Of a DNA stretch of 64,000 nucleotides, positions 9,089-17,907 are shown piece after piece. Where the stretch lies: assembly GCF_000332195.1 (NCBI RefSeq), contig NZ_KB235922.1, positions 4,375,322-4,439,321 on the forward strand, written 5' to 3'. How positions within the stretch are numbered: the first letter of the stretch is position 1; each line of letters opens with the position of its first letter. Source of the DNA: Pleurocapsa sp. PCC 7319. Its GTDB lineage: Bacteria; Cyanobacteriota; Cyanobacteriia; Cyanobacteriales; Xenococcaceae. The notes under the pieces are model-generated. The model was not told where the DNA came from, searched no databases, and was given only the letters and a program-made list of their open reading frames with translations. The position numbers and the translations under genes were made by a program.

Positions 9089-9537
9089 TTTTAATTTTTA
9101 GTTTATAGGTATTATAGCGATCGCTTTAATCTAAATATGATTAATCGGCGATCGCAACCGTTGTATAAATTAAATTAATTTCAGTATGGTTAGTTATAAA
9201 AATCCAGCAGACACAACAAATAATAAAACAAGTAATAAGAAGAAACTTTGGTGAGTAAACTAATTATTTGCTTTCAATAACAACTAAAAATTAATGATAT
9301 TTCTGTCAAAATTGCAGTTGCAATTATTCATGGTATCTGCGTGGGGAATGAATTTGATAAAGAAAAAAGCTCTAAATATTTCGGATCGCATTTAGCTATT
9401 CTGCTCAAATATTTAGTATTAGGAATTGCTGCATCTATTGATAGAGGTTTATATTTTTAATTATCTTATTATTAATAGTAGATAAGTATAAAAACTATAT
9501 CTAAATTAAATTCAACAAACTTTGAAGCCAAATAATA
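9089..9537. other. Gene-poor spacer with possible decayed coding segments
   Basis: No convincing gene is present. A 22-codon ORF at 9186-9254 (MVSYKNPADTT...) has no family features. A start-less open frame from about 9281 to a TAA near 9460 reads NDISVKIAVAIIHGICVG and later YFGSHLAILLKYLVLGI; it looks like the end of a decayed membrane protein gene. Two HIP1-type GCGATCGC sites occur near 9117 and 9149. Confidence 0.35.
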
Positions 9538-9687
9538 ATGCAATATCAAACAACCGCAGGATGGTCGCTAATTACTTCAGGTATAACTACACTATTACTT
9601 AAAGTGCTTCCAGGTGATTCTCTTTGGTGGGGAATTGCTCTATTAATTATTGGTGGAGTGGTACTTTTTATTAGAAAAAGTGATTAG
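9538..9687 (+). CDS. Small two-segment hydrophobic protein, 49 aa
   Basis: The ATG at 9538 opens a 49-residue ORF beginning MQYQTTAGWSLITSGITT. It has a second hydrophobic stretch (WWGIALLIIGGVVLFI) and a charged end (RKSD). The pattern of a short amphipathic start, a Gly/Leu-rich helix and a positive tail is that of a single- or double-span membrane peptide. I do not recognise a named family. It lies between gene remnants, so it could itself be a surviving fragment. Confidence 0.4.
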   Translation: MQYQTTAGWSLITSGITTLLLKVLPGDSLWWGIALLIIGGVVLFIRKSD

Positions 9688-9711
9688 CAAATTCTTAAAT
9701 AATTAATTTAA

Positions 9712-9996
9712 AAAGTCTCAAAGCAAACACAAATATTATCACATAGCTCGGTTATTACCAACGCAAATGTAGAAGAAGTTACAGAAGAAGCAATTCAAGG
9801 TGCAGTTGACCAAGTTTTAGATATACTCCAAGTCGCTGGTAAAAGAGTACGAAAAAAAGAAATTGATGGTGAAAGAGTAACTCTAGAAGTCGGTGTTGGT
9901 GTAGTGAATGTGGCTCATCTAAAAATTACTACCGATGTCCCAGGAAAGGGAAATAAAGAAGCGATAGAAAATGTAAATGTTGAACTGAATGAATAG
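9712..9996 (+). pseudogene. 5'-truncated conserved ORF (start-less), duplicated in part at 17921
   Basis: An open frame bounded upstream by TAA at 9709 and ending at TAG 9994 contains no ATG or GTG before its conserved-looking core. The core begins NANVEEVTEEAIQGAVDQVL and ends AIENVNVELNE. The composition is that of a real soluble protein of 75-90 residues, but the start is missing. Its last 90 bases and the following 55 bases recur at 17921-18250, where the copy is interrupted by an insertion. I do not recognise the family. Confidence 0.45.
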
Positions 9997-10074
9997 TTAT
10001 TTTAGTTAGTTTATTGTCTTGCCAAGAAGTTAGCAGATTAGGGATCTTTTTTGGTAACGATCGCCTATTTAGTG

Positions 10075-11031
10075 CTATTTCGATTTGATATTTATTCCAG
10101 GTAAATTATCCAACTGTTCGTTAGGCTGGACTTCTTCTTCTACAGGAACAAAAACGTTTAAACTTTCAGAAATACATCTGACTTCAATCGGCGTTTTACC
10201 AACAATTTCTCCATCCAAAACTACTTTTTGAGGTGGATCGGTAGTTACCTTAACCCAGCTAGAACGTAAATAGCCTACACCTTCTCTTTCCACTGTTTGT
10301 TCGTTGCCACCACTTTGTAGTAATTGAATTGATGTTACGATCGCGCCTGTTTTGGTCTGAGGAGCGAGAATTGTAACATCGAGCAAACCATCGTCAAAAA
10401 TAACCCCTGCCGTTCCCTGTGCCAGTACAGAAGAAGGAGGTGCAGCGTTAGCAATAGTAACTGCACTAGCATCTATCGTAATTACCTTGTCTTCAGTTTC
10501 AATCTCGGCGGTAAATTTTTCAAACTCTTGCAACTGCTTTAAACCAGACAGCACATAAGCTAGTATTCCCAAACGATCTTTAGCTTCGCGATCGGCATCT
10601 TGGACTGTTTCAGCTTCAAAGCCAATTCCCGCCAGCAGAATCATCGGCTTGTCGTTACACATTGCTGCATCAACTTTTTTAACCGCACCCGCTAAGATAT
10701 TTTTGCAGGCTGCTTCTATTGTGTCGGGAATACCTAAAGCATTAGCAAAGGCATTAGCTGTACCTCTAGCTATTACCCCCAAGATAATATCTGTTTCGAT
10801 TAACACCTCTGTGACCGCAGAAACCGTGCCGTCACCACCAGAAGCAATTATTATTTTCGTACCATTTTCTAAAGCTTGACGAGCTAATTTTCCTCCATCA
10901 ACTTCTTCAGTAGTAAATTGAATATCGAGAGTAAACTCTGGTTCTAAATGTCTTTTAATTGTGGCTAGGTCTTGTTCGGAATCCCCTTGACCAGCAACAG
11001 GATTAAAAATTAGACAGGCTTTGCGACTCAT
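10075..11031 (-). CDS. Diacylglycerol kinase-family lipid kinase (DagK/YegS type)
   Basis: The 318-residue protein has the DAGK catalytic start ACLIFNPVAGQGDSEQ (conserved N-P-x-x-G), the nucleotide loop IIASGGDGTVSAV (GGDGT), and RGTANAFANALGIP. The C-terminal beta-sandwich of YegS/DgkB enzymes follows, with FDDGLLDVTIL. These enzymes phosphorylate diacylglycerol, ceramide-like or other lipid alcohols using ATP at the membrane surface. Sequence does not define the lipid. ATG start at 11031; the small ORF at 11076-11375 lies 44 bases upstream on the same strand and could share a transcript. Confidence 0.9.
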   Translation of the reverse strand: MSRKACLIFNPVAGQGDSEQDLATIKRHLEPEFTLDIQFTTEEVDGGKLARQALENGTKIIIASGGDGTVSAVTEVLIETDIILGVIARGTANAFANALGIPDTIEAACKNILAGAVKKVDAAMCNDKPMILLAGIGFEAETVQDADREAKDRLGILAYVLSGLKQLQEFEKFTAEIETEDKVITIDASAVTIANAAPPSSVLAQGTAGVIFDDGLLDVTILAPQTKTGAIVTSIQLLQSGGNEQTVEREGVGYLRSSWVKVTTDPPQKVVLDGEIVGKTPIEVRCISESLNVFVPVEEEVQPNEQLDNLPGINIKSK

Positions 11032-11075
11032 GATGATAAGTTTAATTATTACAAGTTAACTATTAAAATATTACG

Positions 11076-11375
11076 TTAATTGTTAGGCGGTTCTAGTACG
11101 TTAACATTGACTAAAGGAGTAGCTTTGAAATTCTTTTGTATTAAGTGGTTTTGAATTTCACTAGTCAAACGATCGCTGATTTCTCGATCTGAGGCAATAA
11201 CATTGTCGGGACGCTGGACATAAATCAAACACAGCAGGGTATTTTGGTCTTCAACATCTGCCCTCGTAAAACTGACGCTAGATTTAACTAATTTAGCCAT
11301 AGCGTTGCCAGAAAATAAGTCAAAAAATTTAGCATTTATCATTGATTTAAAAGTAGGCTTGAATCCTTGCGTCAT
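11076..11375 (-). CDS. Hypothetical protein, 99 aa
   Basis: A soluble protein of 99 residues with a basic N-terminus (MTQGFKPTFKSMINAKFF) and a mixed alpha/beta middle (SVSFTRADVEDQNTLLCLIY); it ends NVNVLEPPNN. No signal peptide or membrane helix is seen, and I do not recognise the family. It sits between the KaiC-like/kinase operon and the lipid kinase on the same strand (66 and 44 bases away), so co-transcription with either is possible. The alternative start MINAKFF, 11 codons in, cannot be excluded. Confidence 0.55.
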   Translation of the reverse strand: MTQGFKPTFKSMINAKFFDLFSGNAMAKLVKSSVSFTRADVEDQNTLLCLIYVQRPDNVIASDREISDRLTSEIQNHLIQKNFKATPLVNVNVLEPPNN

Positions 11376-11441
11376 ACTTGTTCTTAGCTACTGGAGAGGC
11401 TTGAAGACCAAAATATTCATTGTTCATTGTTCAATGAGTGG

Positions 11442-12572
11442 TCAGTTATCAATCTTGCTAGAAATAGTAACTTTAAATGTAGTGCCTGTTTCTAGTTCGC
11501 TTTCAACAGAAATTACCCCTTGATGTAATTCAACATATTGTTTGACGATCGCCAGTCCCAAACCCGTACCCTGAATTCCCTCTGAGTTACTGGCGCGGTA
11601 AAAGGGGTCAAATAAATTGGGGATATCTTTGGCTGGAATACCCATACCGCGATCGCGGATCGTGAAAACTAGCTCATTTGTAGGCTCAAAGTCAACCTCA
11701 AAATCGATCGTGCTATCTTGGGGAGAGTATTTGCAAGCATTGGCTAGTAGGTTAGTCAAAATATGATGCAGTAGCTTGCGATCTAGAGCGAATTGTTTTG
11801 CAGGTATTTCTGGATAGACAAAGTTGACTGATTGTTTGTAGTTATAAATTGTTTGAATTTCACTAATCAATCCGCGACAAAAAGACTCCAAATCTAGAGG
11901 TGCTGGATTAAATTGCAGTTTTCCCACATCTTTACGACTAATAATCAGCACATCATCCAATAGTTCGGTCATTTTGGTCACATTACACTTTAGCTGCTGA
12001 AAAACTTCTGTTTTCTTGTCTGGAGTAAGTTTATCGCCATAAGCTTCCAGAATTTGTGCCATACCTGAAATGCTATTGAGAGGGTTACGAAATTCATGAG
12101 AGACAATGGAGACAAAGCGCGATTTAAGCTGGTTGAGTTCTTTTTCTTGAGCCAGAGCTTGGTTTAATTCTGCTTGGGCTGCCTGAAGCTGTAGTGAATA
12201 GGAACGCGATCGCAACAGTACCCTTAACTTAGTTCGTAACTCAGCTTTTTTGGCTGGTAGATAGATAATATCGTCGATTAATGGTTCTAGATGGTCTGTA
12301 GAAAGCCCAACATCTTGCAGAGAAGTAAGAAAAACAAATGGTAAAAATAGGGGAATCTCTCGATCGCGTCTGGCAAGCATTTGCTGTCTTAGTTGATGAA
12401 TCGTGCTAAAGTCAATAAAACAAAGATCGAACTCTGACTCTAGAAGTTGCACTCCTTCAACTAAAAAATTGTTTTCGGTTTGAGGAGACAAGATTTGGTA
12501 CTGTCCTTCGAGATATTGAGAGAGTAAATGACGATTTTTGTCGTGTCCTACCAGTACGAGAATACGTTTCAT
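11442..12572 (-). CDS. Sensor histidine kinase with N-terminal pseudoreceiver
   Basis: The 376-residue protein has three parts. Residues 1-120 form a receiver-like domain: KRILVLVGHDKN replaces the acidic pair by a single D, CFIDFS keeps a candidate phospho-Asp, and the Lys switch region is PAKKAE. A short coiled coil follows at 125-150. Then comes a full HisKA/HATPase_c core: phospho-acceptor SHEFRNPLNS, N box LLANACKYSP, G1 DRGMGIP, F box FDPFYRA and G2 GTGLGLAIVK. Its first codons overlap the 12569 gene by 4 bases, giving translational coupling. It is the third gene of a KaiC-like operon, an arrangement recalling KaiC with SasA. Confidence 0.92.
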   Translation of the reverse strand: MKRILVLVGHDKNRHLLSQYLEGQYQILSPQTENNFLVEGVQLLESEFDLCFIDFSTIHQLRQQMLARRDREIPLFLPFVFLTSLQDVGLSTDHLEPLIDDIIYLPAKKAELRTKLRVLLRSRSYSLQLQAAQAELNQALAQEKELNQLKSRFVSIVSHEFRNPLNSISGMAQILEAYGDKLTPDKKTEVFQQLKCNVTKMTELLDDVLIISRKDVGKLQFNPAPLDLESFCRGLISEIQTIYNYKQSVNFVYPEIPAKQFALDRKLLHHILTNLLANACKYSPQDSTIDFEVDFEPTNELVFTIRDRGMGIPAKDIPNLFDPFYRASNSEGIQGTGLGLAIVKQYVELHQGVISVESELETGTTFKVTISSKIDN

Positions 12573-12943
12573 CCTGAATTGTCTACTAAGCTATCGATTA
12601 GTAAAAGTAAATTTTGAATTACCAGAGGTTTTATTACGATGCTACTGGCACCATGAACTAAACTATCCCTCTCAATTATAGGATTGTATTTAGGGGTAAA
12701 AGTTAGAAACGGAATATTCTCCGATTGTAATTGTTCGCAATATTCCCAAATCTGGCGATCGCATCCAGCCAAATCGATTAGTCCCAAATCTATGCCTTTA
12801 TAATCGGCTAAAGCTGTTGCCAACTCGCTGTAGTTATTGGTAGCAATAGTATGATAGTTGGCTTGTTCTAATACTTGAGTCAAGAGTTCTAGATTGCGTT
12901 GATTGTGGCTCAAGATTAATAGAGTTATTTTATTGTTTATCAT
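12569..12943 (-). CDS. Degenerate receiver-domain protein, 124 aa
   Basis: This stand-alone receiver fold starts MINNKITLLILSHNQRNLEL. The acidic pair normally found after beta-1 is replaced by S-H, so Mg2+ binding and ordinary phosphorylation are doubtful. A D remains in LGLIDLAG and a K in SSIVIKPL. It overlaps the KaiC-like gene by 4 bases upstream and the histidine kinase by 4 bases downstream. It therefore sits between an ATPase and a kinase in one transcript. KaiA of the circadian clock also uses a pseudoreceiver to contact its partner, but no specific homology to KaiA is claimed. Confidence 0.8.
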   Translation of the reverse strand: MINNKITLLILSHNQRNLELLTQVLEQANYHTIATNNYSELATALADYKGIDLGLIDLAGCDRQIWEYCEQLQSENIPFLTFTPKYNPIIERDSLVHGASSIVIKPLVIQNLLLLIDSLVDNSG

Positions 12944-14388
12944 TTATCTGTGCCATCGACCCATTCTGGTACACCAGTTAAAATTCCTCGTAACTGCGTC
13001 AGTGGTTCTCCTACTTTGATACCGTATTTAGTAATCGTAAACTCCCGTAGCGATCGCTCGAAATTCGATACTCTCTTTTTAAGCACCCCAATCGCTTTGC
13101 GTAACTGTCCTCCTAATTCTAGATAACGCAAAAAGATCAAATTATCCGACAGATACGAAAGTCCAATTTCTGTAACGCTAAATTCCCCTCCAGCAATGCT
13201 GTGAACTTCGTTGACCAAAATCACAGTCACCCCCATATTCTTGAGATACTGGCACAATGCGTGTAGCTGTCTAATCAGATCTTCTCCCTGCATCGATAGT
13301 TTATAGCCAGAGGTACTATCAATCATCACTATGCGAGCATTGTGTTCTTCTACTTCGCTACGTACCAAATGTACAAATTGATTGGGGGTATATTTAAGCG
13401 GTTCTACCTTCACCACCGATAGAGTACCCCGTTCGATCATTACATGAGCGGGGATATTAATCGCCTCGCAACGCTCTAACAAAGTTTCTATACCTTCTTC
13501 AAAAGCATAGATTACCGAACGCTCGCCCCTACCCGCAGCTTCTTTCATAAACTGCATCCCTAAAGTAGATTTACCAACCCCCGATGGACCACTGATAACT
13601 GTCGTCGTACCTCGTTCGATTCCCCCAGCCAGAAGTTCGTCAATTTCGGGTATACCTGAAGAAATCATTTCTAACTTGAACTTACGCTCGTAGGCTTCGG
13701 GAATTAAGGTAGGAAAGACTGACATTCCCGCTTCATCTAAAGATAAATCGTGATCGCCACTAATAAACCCCGAACCGCGAAATTTTGCCACCCGAATATT
13801 GCGTCTTTTAGCAGTCATCTGTAGCTGAATTACGCCATCGCTCATAAACTGAAGATCGTCATCGGGATGGCGATCGCTCCCCTCGGAGGTAAACAGCAAG
13901 GTTATTTCGCGATCGACGATGAAGCGTAATAAAGATTGTACCTGCTTGCGAAATTGAAACGGATCTGATGCTAGAAAGCGAAATTGAGTTATGGCATCCA
14001 AAAATATTCTCTGGGGTTGGAGGCGATCGATAGCCTCAATAATACTTTGAGTAACAGGGGCTTGTTCGACTTCAGCAGGAGAAAAAATATCATAAGTTTG
14101 GTCGCTAGCAAAAAAATCCGCCGTAGGGCTAAGATCGAGAAATTCTACCTCATCTAAGTTAAGTCCTATCCCCGCAGCATTGCGACGCAGCCTCGTTTCT
14201 GACTCGCTAAAACTGATAAATAAGGCTGTTTCTCCTTCAATTATCCCCGCATTGAGAAAATGAAATCCCAGAGTTGTTTTACCGCTTCCTGGTTGACCTT
14301 TGATTAGATACGCCTGAGAAGAAATTAAACCTCCCGATAAGATGTTATCTAGACCAATAACTCCAGTAGAAACGCGATTCGCCGTCAT
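12940..14388 (-). CDS. KaiC-like double-domain RecA-superfamily ATPase
   Basis: The 482-residue protein has two tandem KaiC domains, with Walker A motifs GQPGSGKTTLGFHF (about residue 31) and SGPSGVGKSTLGMQF (about 265). Walker B-like strands are RIFLDAITQ and RIVMIDSTSG. The catalytic-Glu region reads SFSESE in the first domain and AFEEG in the second. Where KaiC has its phosphosites (ITDSHISTITD), this protein has VTEIGLSYLSD: the S431 equivalent is kept and T432 is Tyr. True KaiC is about 520 residues and is paired with kaiA and kaiB, which are absent here, so this is a KaiC paralogue. First gene of a three-gene operon with 4-base overlaps. Confidence 0.92.
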   Translation of the reverse strand: MTANRVSTGVIGLDNILSGGLISSQAYLIKGQPGSGKTTLGFHFLNAGIIEGETALFISFSESETRLRRNAAGIGLNLDEVEFLDLSPTADFFASDQTYDIFSPAEVEQAPVTQSIIEAIDRLQPQRIFLDAITQFRFLASDPFQFRKQVQSLLRFIVDREITLLFTSEGSDRHPDDDLQFMSDGVIQLQMTAKRRNIRVAKFRGSGFISGDHDLSLDEAGMSVFPTLIPEAYERKFKLEMISSGIPEIDELLAGGIERGTTTVISGPSGVGKSTLGMQFMKEAAGRGERSVIYAFEEGIETLLERCEAINIPAHVMIERGTLSVVKVEPLKYTPNQFVHLVRSEVEEHNARIVMIDSTSGYKLSMQGEDLIRQLHALCQYLKNMGVTVILVNEVHSIAGGEFSVTEIGLSYLSDNLIFLRYLELGGQLRKAIGVLKKRVSNFERSLREFTITKYGIKVGEPLTQLRGILTGVPEWVDGTDK

Positions 14389-14769
14389 AAAATTTGCTGC
14401 TTTTTTGATTTCCCCTAAATTACAGCTAAGTAAATAAAATCAAACAGATTATTGTCTTATTTTAAGATTTGTCAGAAAAGTTAATTTATGTGGTTACAAT
14501 TTTAGAAGCCTGCTCCTTAAGTAAAAAAACAAATTAAATTATTAATATAATTAAAATTCTCATAGTTTTGCTCTTAGATAGTCTGTCTATAAATATAGAG
14601 AGAAAATATAAGGTAATGGGCAGAAAAACTTAATACTTTAGTAGTAGTAAAACATAAGGTATTAAATTAATTTATAAACCTAAAGAGTGATTGATTACTA
14701 TAAATAAAACCCTAAGCTGATCTTGGTAGTAAAAAAAATCTACCTTAGCAAAATTAAGAGCAAACTATA
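14389..14769. other. AT-rich divergent intergenic region
   Basis: This 380-base region separates the divergent KaiC-like operon and the WGxxGxxG protein gene and must hold both promoters. It is AT-rich, and I see no ORF or repeat in it. I cannot place a promoter with confidence. Confidence 0.5.
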
Positions 14770-15048
14770 ATGAATTTAGCTAGAATTTATCAGCTTTCAG
14801 GTACAGGATTATTGGCAATTAGTTTGACACTCTTGTCATTAACTAGTTCTGTCAAAGCTCAGACAGATGTACAACCTGATGTAGAGCCTAATATTGCAGT
14901 GATAGAAGAAGAAGATGGCTTTGACTGGGGTTTACTAGGATTACTAGGTTTATTAGGATTAGGTGGATTAGCAGGTAAAAATAATAGCGATCGCCACGAA
15001 GTTAGAAATATTGAATCCTTCCCAGAAGCACCCAAACGTACCCGCTAA
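14770..15048 (+). CDS. Secreted/anchored WGxxGxxG-motif protein, 92 aa
   Basis: A signal peptide (GTGLLAISLTLLSLTSSVKA, cleavage probably after VKA) is followed by an acidic linker and the hydrophobic repeat WGLLGLLGLLGLGGLAG. A polar, basic tail (RNIESFPEAPKRTR) closes the protein. The W-G-x-x-G-x-x-G segment defines the small cyanobacterial WGxxGxxG family, whose members carry a hydrophobic glycine helix near the C-terminus and have no assigned function. It probably sits in a membrane by that helix with the N-terminal part outside the cytosol. ATG at 14770; single gene. Confidence 0.78.
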   Translation: MNLARIYQLSGTGLLAISLTLLSLTSSVKAQTDVQPDVEPNIAVIEEEDGFDWGLLGLLGLLGLGGLAGKNNSDRHEVRNIESFPEAPKRTR

Positions 15049-15343
15049 AGATTACACCCCTTTACGATGGTTAGTAAATAATTAATAATTGCAAGTTAAA
15101 TATTTTTTAAGGATAAAATTATTGATTATTTTTTATCTATAGATATTTTATAGATCGTTGCAAATTAAAAAACACAGTTAGCTATATGTAGTTAGACATA
15201 CACAAGTAATTACGACCCGAGAATGATTCGTTGACAGATTTAAATCTGTTTTAATTGAAATAGAAAATAGATCGATAAATCCCGATTACTTATTCTTAGA
15301 GATCGCTATTTTCAACTAATAAAAATCTTACTCCTCAAATATC

Positions 15344-16858
15344 ATGACAACTTTGCCAGGAAAACCAAAGTCTTTTTGGTTGGATTCTACGGAGACAACA
15401 TCTTTTCCCCAAATGGAAAACGTAACGGTAGATGTTGCAATTATCGGCGCGGGCATTACAGGAATTACCGCAGCCTATTTACTCAAAAAAGCAGGCAAAA
15501 CTGTAGCCTTAATTGAAGCACAGCAAATCGCTGCTAGTGCTAGTGGTCACACCACCGCGAAAGTAACATCTTTACATCAACTTATCTATGCAACTTTAAT
15601 CGATCGCCACGGGGAAGACGCAGCCAGACTTTACGGTGAATCAAACCAAGCGGGGGTCGAATTTATCGCAGCTACCGTAGAAAAAGAGGGGATCGACTGT
15701 GATTTTCAACGCAACGATACCTATAGCTTTGCTGAAGATAAAAAGAATTTAGACAAAATTCAGAAAGAATACGATGCAGCCGTAAAATTAGGACTTCCTG
15801 CTGAATTTGTCACTGAAACTACTCTACCCTTTGATATTGCAGGTGCGATAAAGTTTACCAATCAAGCGCAGTTTCACGTTCGTAAATATCTCTTACATCT
15901 TGCCAATACTATTCCTGGTAACGGTAGCTATATTTTTGAAGATAGTCGTGTTCAGACTGTAGATGAAGGAACACCTTGCAAAGTCCACGCTAACGGCATT
16001 ACTTTACAGGCTACAGATGTTTTACTAACAACTCATCTGCCAATCGTCGATACGGGATTATTCTTTGCCAAAACCTACCCCCAACGTTCCTATATTATTG
16101 GGGCAAAGATTAGCGAAGAGAAAGCACCAGCAGGAATGTATATCGGCGTAGGAAACAACTATCATTCCATTCGCACCACTCCCGCAGAAGATGGCGGTTT
16201 GTTACTTTTAATTGGTGGTGGTGGTCACAAGGTTGGAGAAAAAAGCGAAACCGAAGAATCCTATCAAGAACTAGCTCGCTACATCCATTCCCATTTTGGC
16301 ATCGATAAGATTGACTATCGCTGGTCGAGTCAGGATTACGAGTCTTTCGATAAATTACCTTATATCGGCAAGCTTACCCCTGCTAATGAACATATTTACG
16401 TCGCTACGGGATTTAATCTCTGGGGTATGAGTAAAGGGACAATGGCGGGAATGCTTCTAGCAGATTTAGTTCAAGGCAAAACTAATCCTTGGGCAGATTT
16501 ATACGACTCCTTGCGCGCAACTCCTTTTGTCACCCAAGAATCGATTAAAAATAACCTTGATGTGGGTAAACACTGGGTAATGGACAGACTCAAAGGTATT
16601 CAAGATTGGTCTACTGATGATGTCAAACCAGGAGAAGGTAAAATCATTACTCTCAAAGGTGAGAAAGTCGGAGTGTACAAAGATGAAGCAGGTAAAGTTA
16701 CGGCAGTAAATGCTACCTGTCCTCATTTAGCCTGTATCGTCAACTGGAATAGTGCCGAAAAAAGTTGGGACTGTCCCTGTCATGGAGGACGTTTTACTTG
16801 CGATGGCAAAGTAATTCAAGGTCCTGCGGTCAAAGACTTAGAACAAAAAGTAGTCTAG
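15344..16858 (+). CDS. FAD-dependent oxidoreductase with C-terminal Rieske [2Fe-2S] domain
   Basis: Residues 1-390 are a DAO-type flavoprotein with the FAD dinucleotide motif VAIIGAGITGITAAYLL and the adenine strand VALIEAQ. A final FAD motif near residue 345 reads HIYVATGFNLWGMSKG. Residues 410-504 form a Rieske domain whose ligands are CPHLAC and CPCHGGRF. This FAD-plus-Rieske layout is known in bacteria as a putative amine oxidase/dehydrogenase family with electron transfer to the iron-sulfur centre. The substrate is unknown. The 504-residue length and intact ends suggest a functional gene. Confidence 0.92.
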   Translation: MTTLPGKPKSFWLDSTETTSFPQMENVTVDVAIIGAGITGITAAYLLKKAGKTVALIEAQQIAASASGHTTAKVTSLHQLIYATLIDRHGEDAARLYGESNQAGVEFIAATVEKEGIDCDFQRNDTYSFAEDKKNLDKIQKEYDAAVKLGLPAEFVTETTLPFDIAGAIKFTNQAQFHVRKYLLHLANTIPGNGSYIFEDSRVQTVDEGTPCKVHANGITLQATDVLLTTHLPIVDTGLFFAKTYPQRSYIIGAKISEEKAPAGMYIGVGNNYHSIRTTPAEDGGLLLLIGGGGHKVGEKSETEESYQELARYIHSHFGIDKIDYRWSSQDYESFDKLPYIGKLTPANEHIYVATGFNLWGMSKGTMAGMLLADLVQGKTNPWADLYDSLRATPFVTQESIKNNLDVGKHWVMDRLKGIQDWSTDDVKPGEGKIITLKGEKVGVYKDEAGKVTAVNATCPHLACIVNWNSAEKSWDCPCHGGRFTCDGKVIQGPAVKDLEQKVV

Positions 16859-17020
16859 GTGTCTAGACAAATAGGACAAGCGACGTTAGGAGCTAAGTTG
16901 TGGGAGTGTCAATTTAGGTACAAACTACTAATTTTTCAAAGTCAGTCCTTAGTTGTATCTTTTGCGATCGACTACTCGCTTAAATGTAATCAGGTCAGTT
17001 TTTTAAAAGGATAATACATC

Positions 17021-17758
17021 GTGAAATCAGCAGGTGCAGGCGAACAAGCAATTAATAATATTGCTAAAGCAGGAATCGAAGCAACATTAGACAATGCAGA
17101 ATCTTTAGAAGTAGATCTACACAGCAACCCTTTAGATTTGATGCAGGGAGAAATTGATTCTGTCAGTGTTAAAGGTGAAGGTTTAGTAATGCAGAAAGAA
17201 TTACGAGCCGACAAACTAAGGATAGAAACCAATGACATTTCAATTAATTCTATCAAGGCAGCAATGGGCAATATTGAATTAAGTAAGCCTACTGACGCTA
17301 GAATGCTCGTGGTTTTAAAAGAAACAGATCTGCAAAATGCGTTTAATTGCGAGTATGTCAGAGATAAATTACAAAATTTAAAAATAGATTTAGACGGAGA
17401 ACAGGTTACAGCTAAAATCGAACAGGTCAATTTTCTTTTACCAGATATAGGCAAGGTTAAGTTAGAAGCCAACGTTCATTTGGTAGAAACAGACCAGAAT
17501 GAAAAGATAAGCTTGACTGCTATACCTGAAATAGATAATGAAGGTAACTGTATCAATTTAAAATCAATTGAATATCTTCAAGATACTAAATACAATACAG
17601 CCGTAGCTAAAGCAATTATCGATAGCGCAGAAGAGATATTAGATCTACGCAACTTTGAGCTGGACACGATGTCTTTGAGAGTCAGAAAGTTAGATGTTAA
17701 TCTGGGCAAGCTAACTATTGAAGCCGACGCTGAAATTACCGATTTTCCTAATGCTTAA
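17021..17758 (+). CDS. DUF2993 (LmeA-like) family protein
   Basis: The 245-residue protein starts with GTG at 17021. The beta-rich core includes SLEVDLHSNPLDLMQGEIDSV and VSVKGEGLVMQKELRADKL, followed by MLVVLKETDLQNAFNCEY and a C-terminal RVRKLDVNLGKLTIEADAEI. This is the shape of cyanobacterial DUF2993 proteins, which are related to the tubular lipid-binding LmeA family. No signal peptide is visible in this frame. The role is unknown; lipid binding is an inference from family fold only. Confidence 0.78.
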   Translation: MKSAGAGEQAINNIAKAGIEATLDNAESLEVDLHSNPLDLMQGEIDSVSVKGEGLVMQKELRADKLRIETNDISINSIKAAMGNIELSKPTDARMLVVLKETDLQNAFNCEYVRDKLQNLKIDLDGEQVTAKIEQVNFLLPDIGKVKLEANVHLVETDQNEKISLTAIPEIDNEGNCINLKSIEYLQDTKYNTAVAKAIIDSAEEILDLRNFELDTMSLRVRKLDVNLGKLTIEADAEITDFPNA

Positions 17759-17907
17759 TAGTTAAAAATCATGGATTAATCATAGTCTTAATCTTAATAA
17801 TTGATGTTATGCAGTACGCAGTAAAAAACAGATTAATTGCTGCGTAACATTCGCTTATAATCAATCGAGGTGGATGAGTACTCGACCATAGCAGTTCTAA
17901 AAAATGA

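Noticed and set aside
12940-14388. True circadian kaiC
   Set aside because: No kaiA or kaiB is adjacent and the phosphosite T432 position is Tyr; it is a KaiC-like paralogue.
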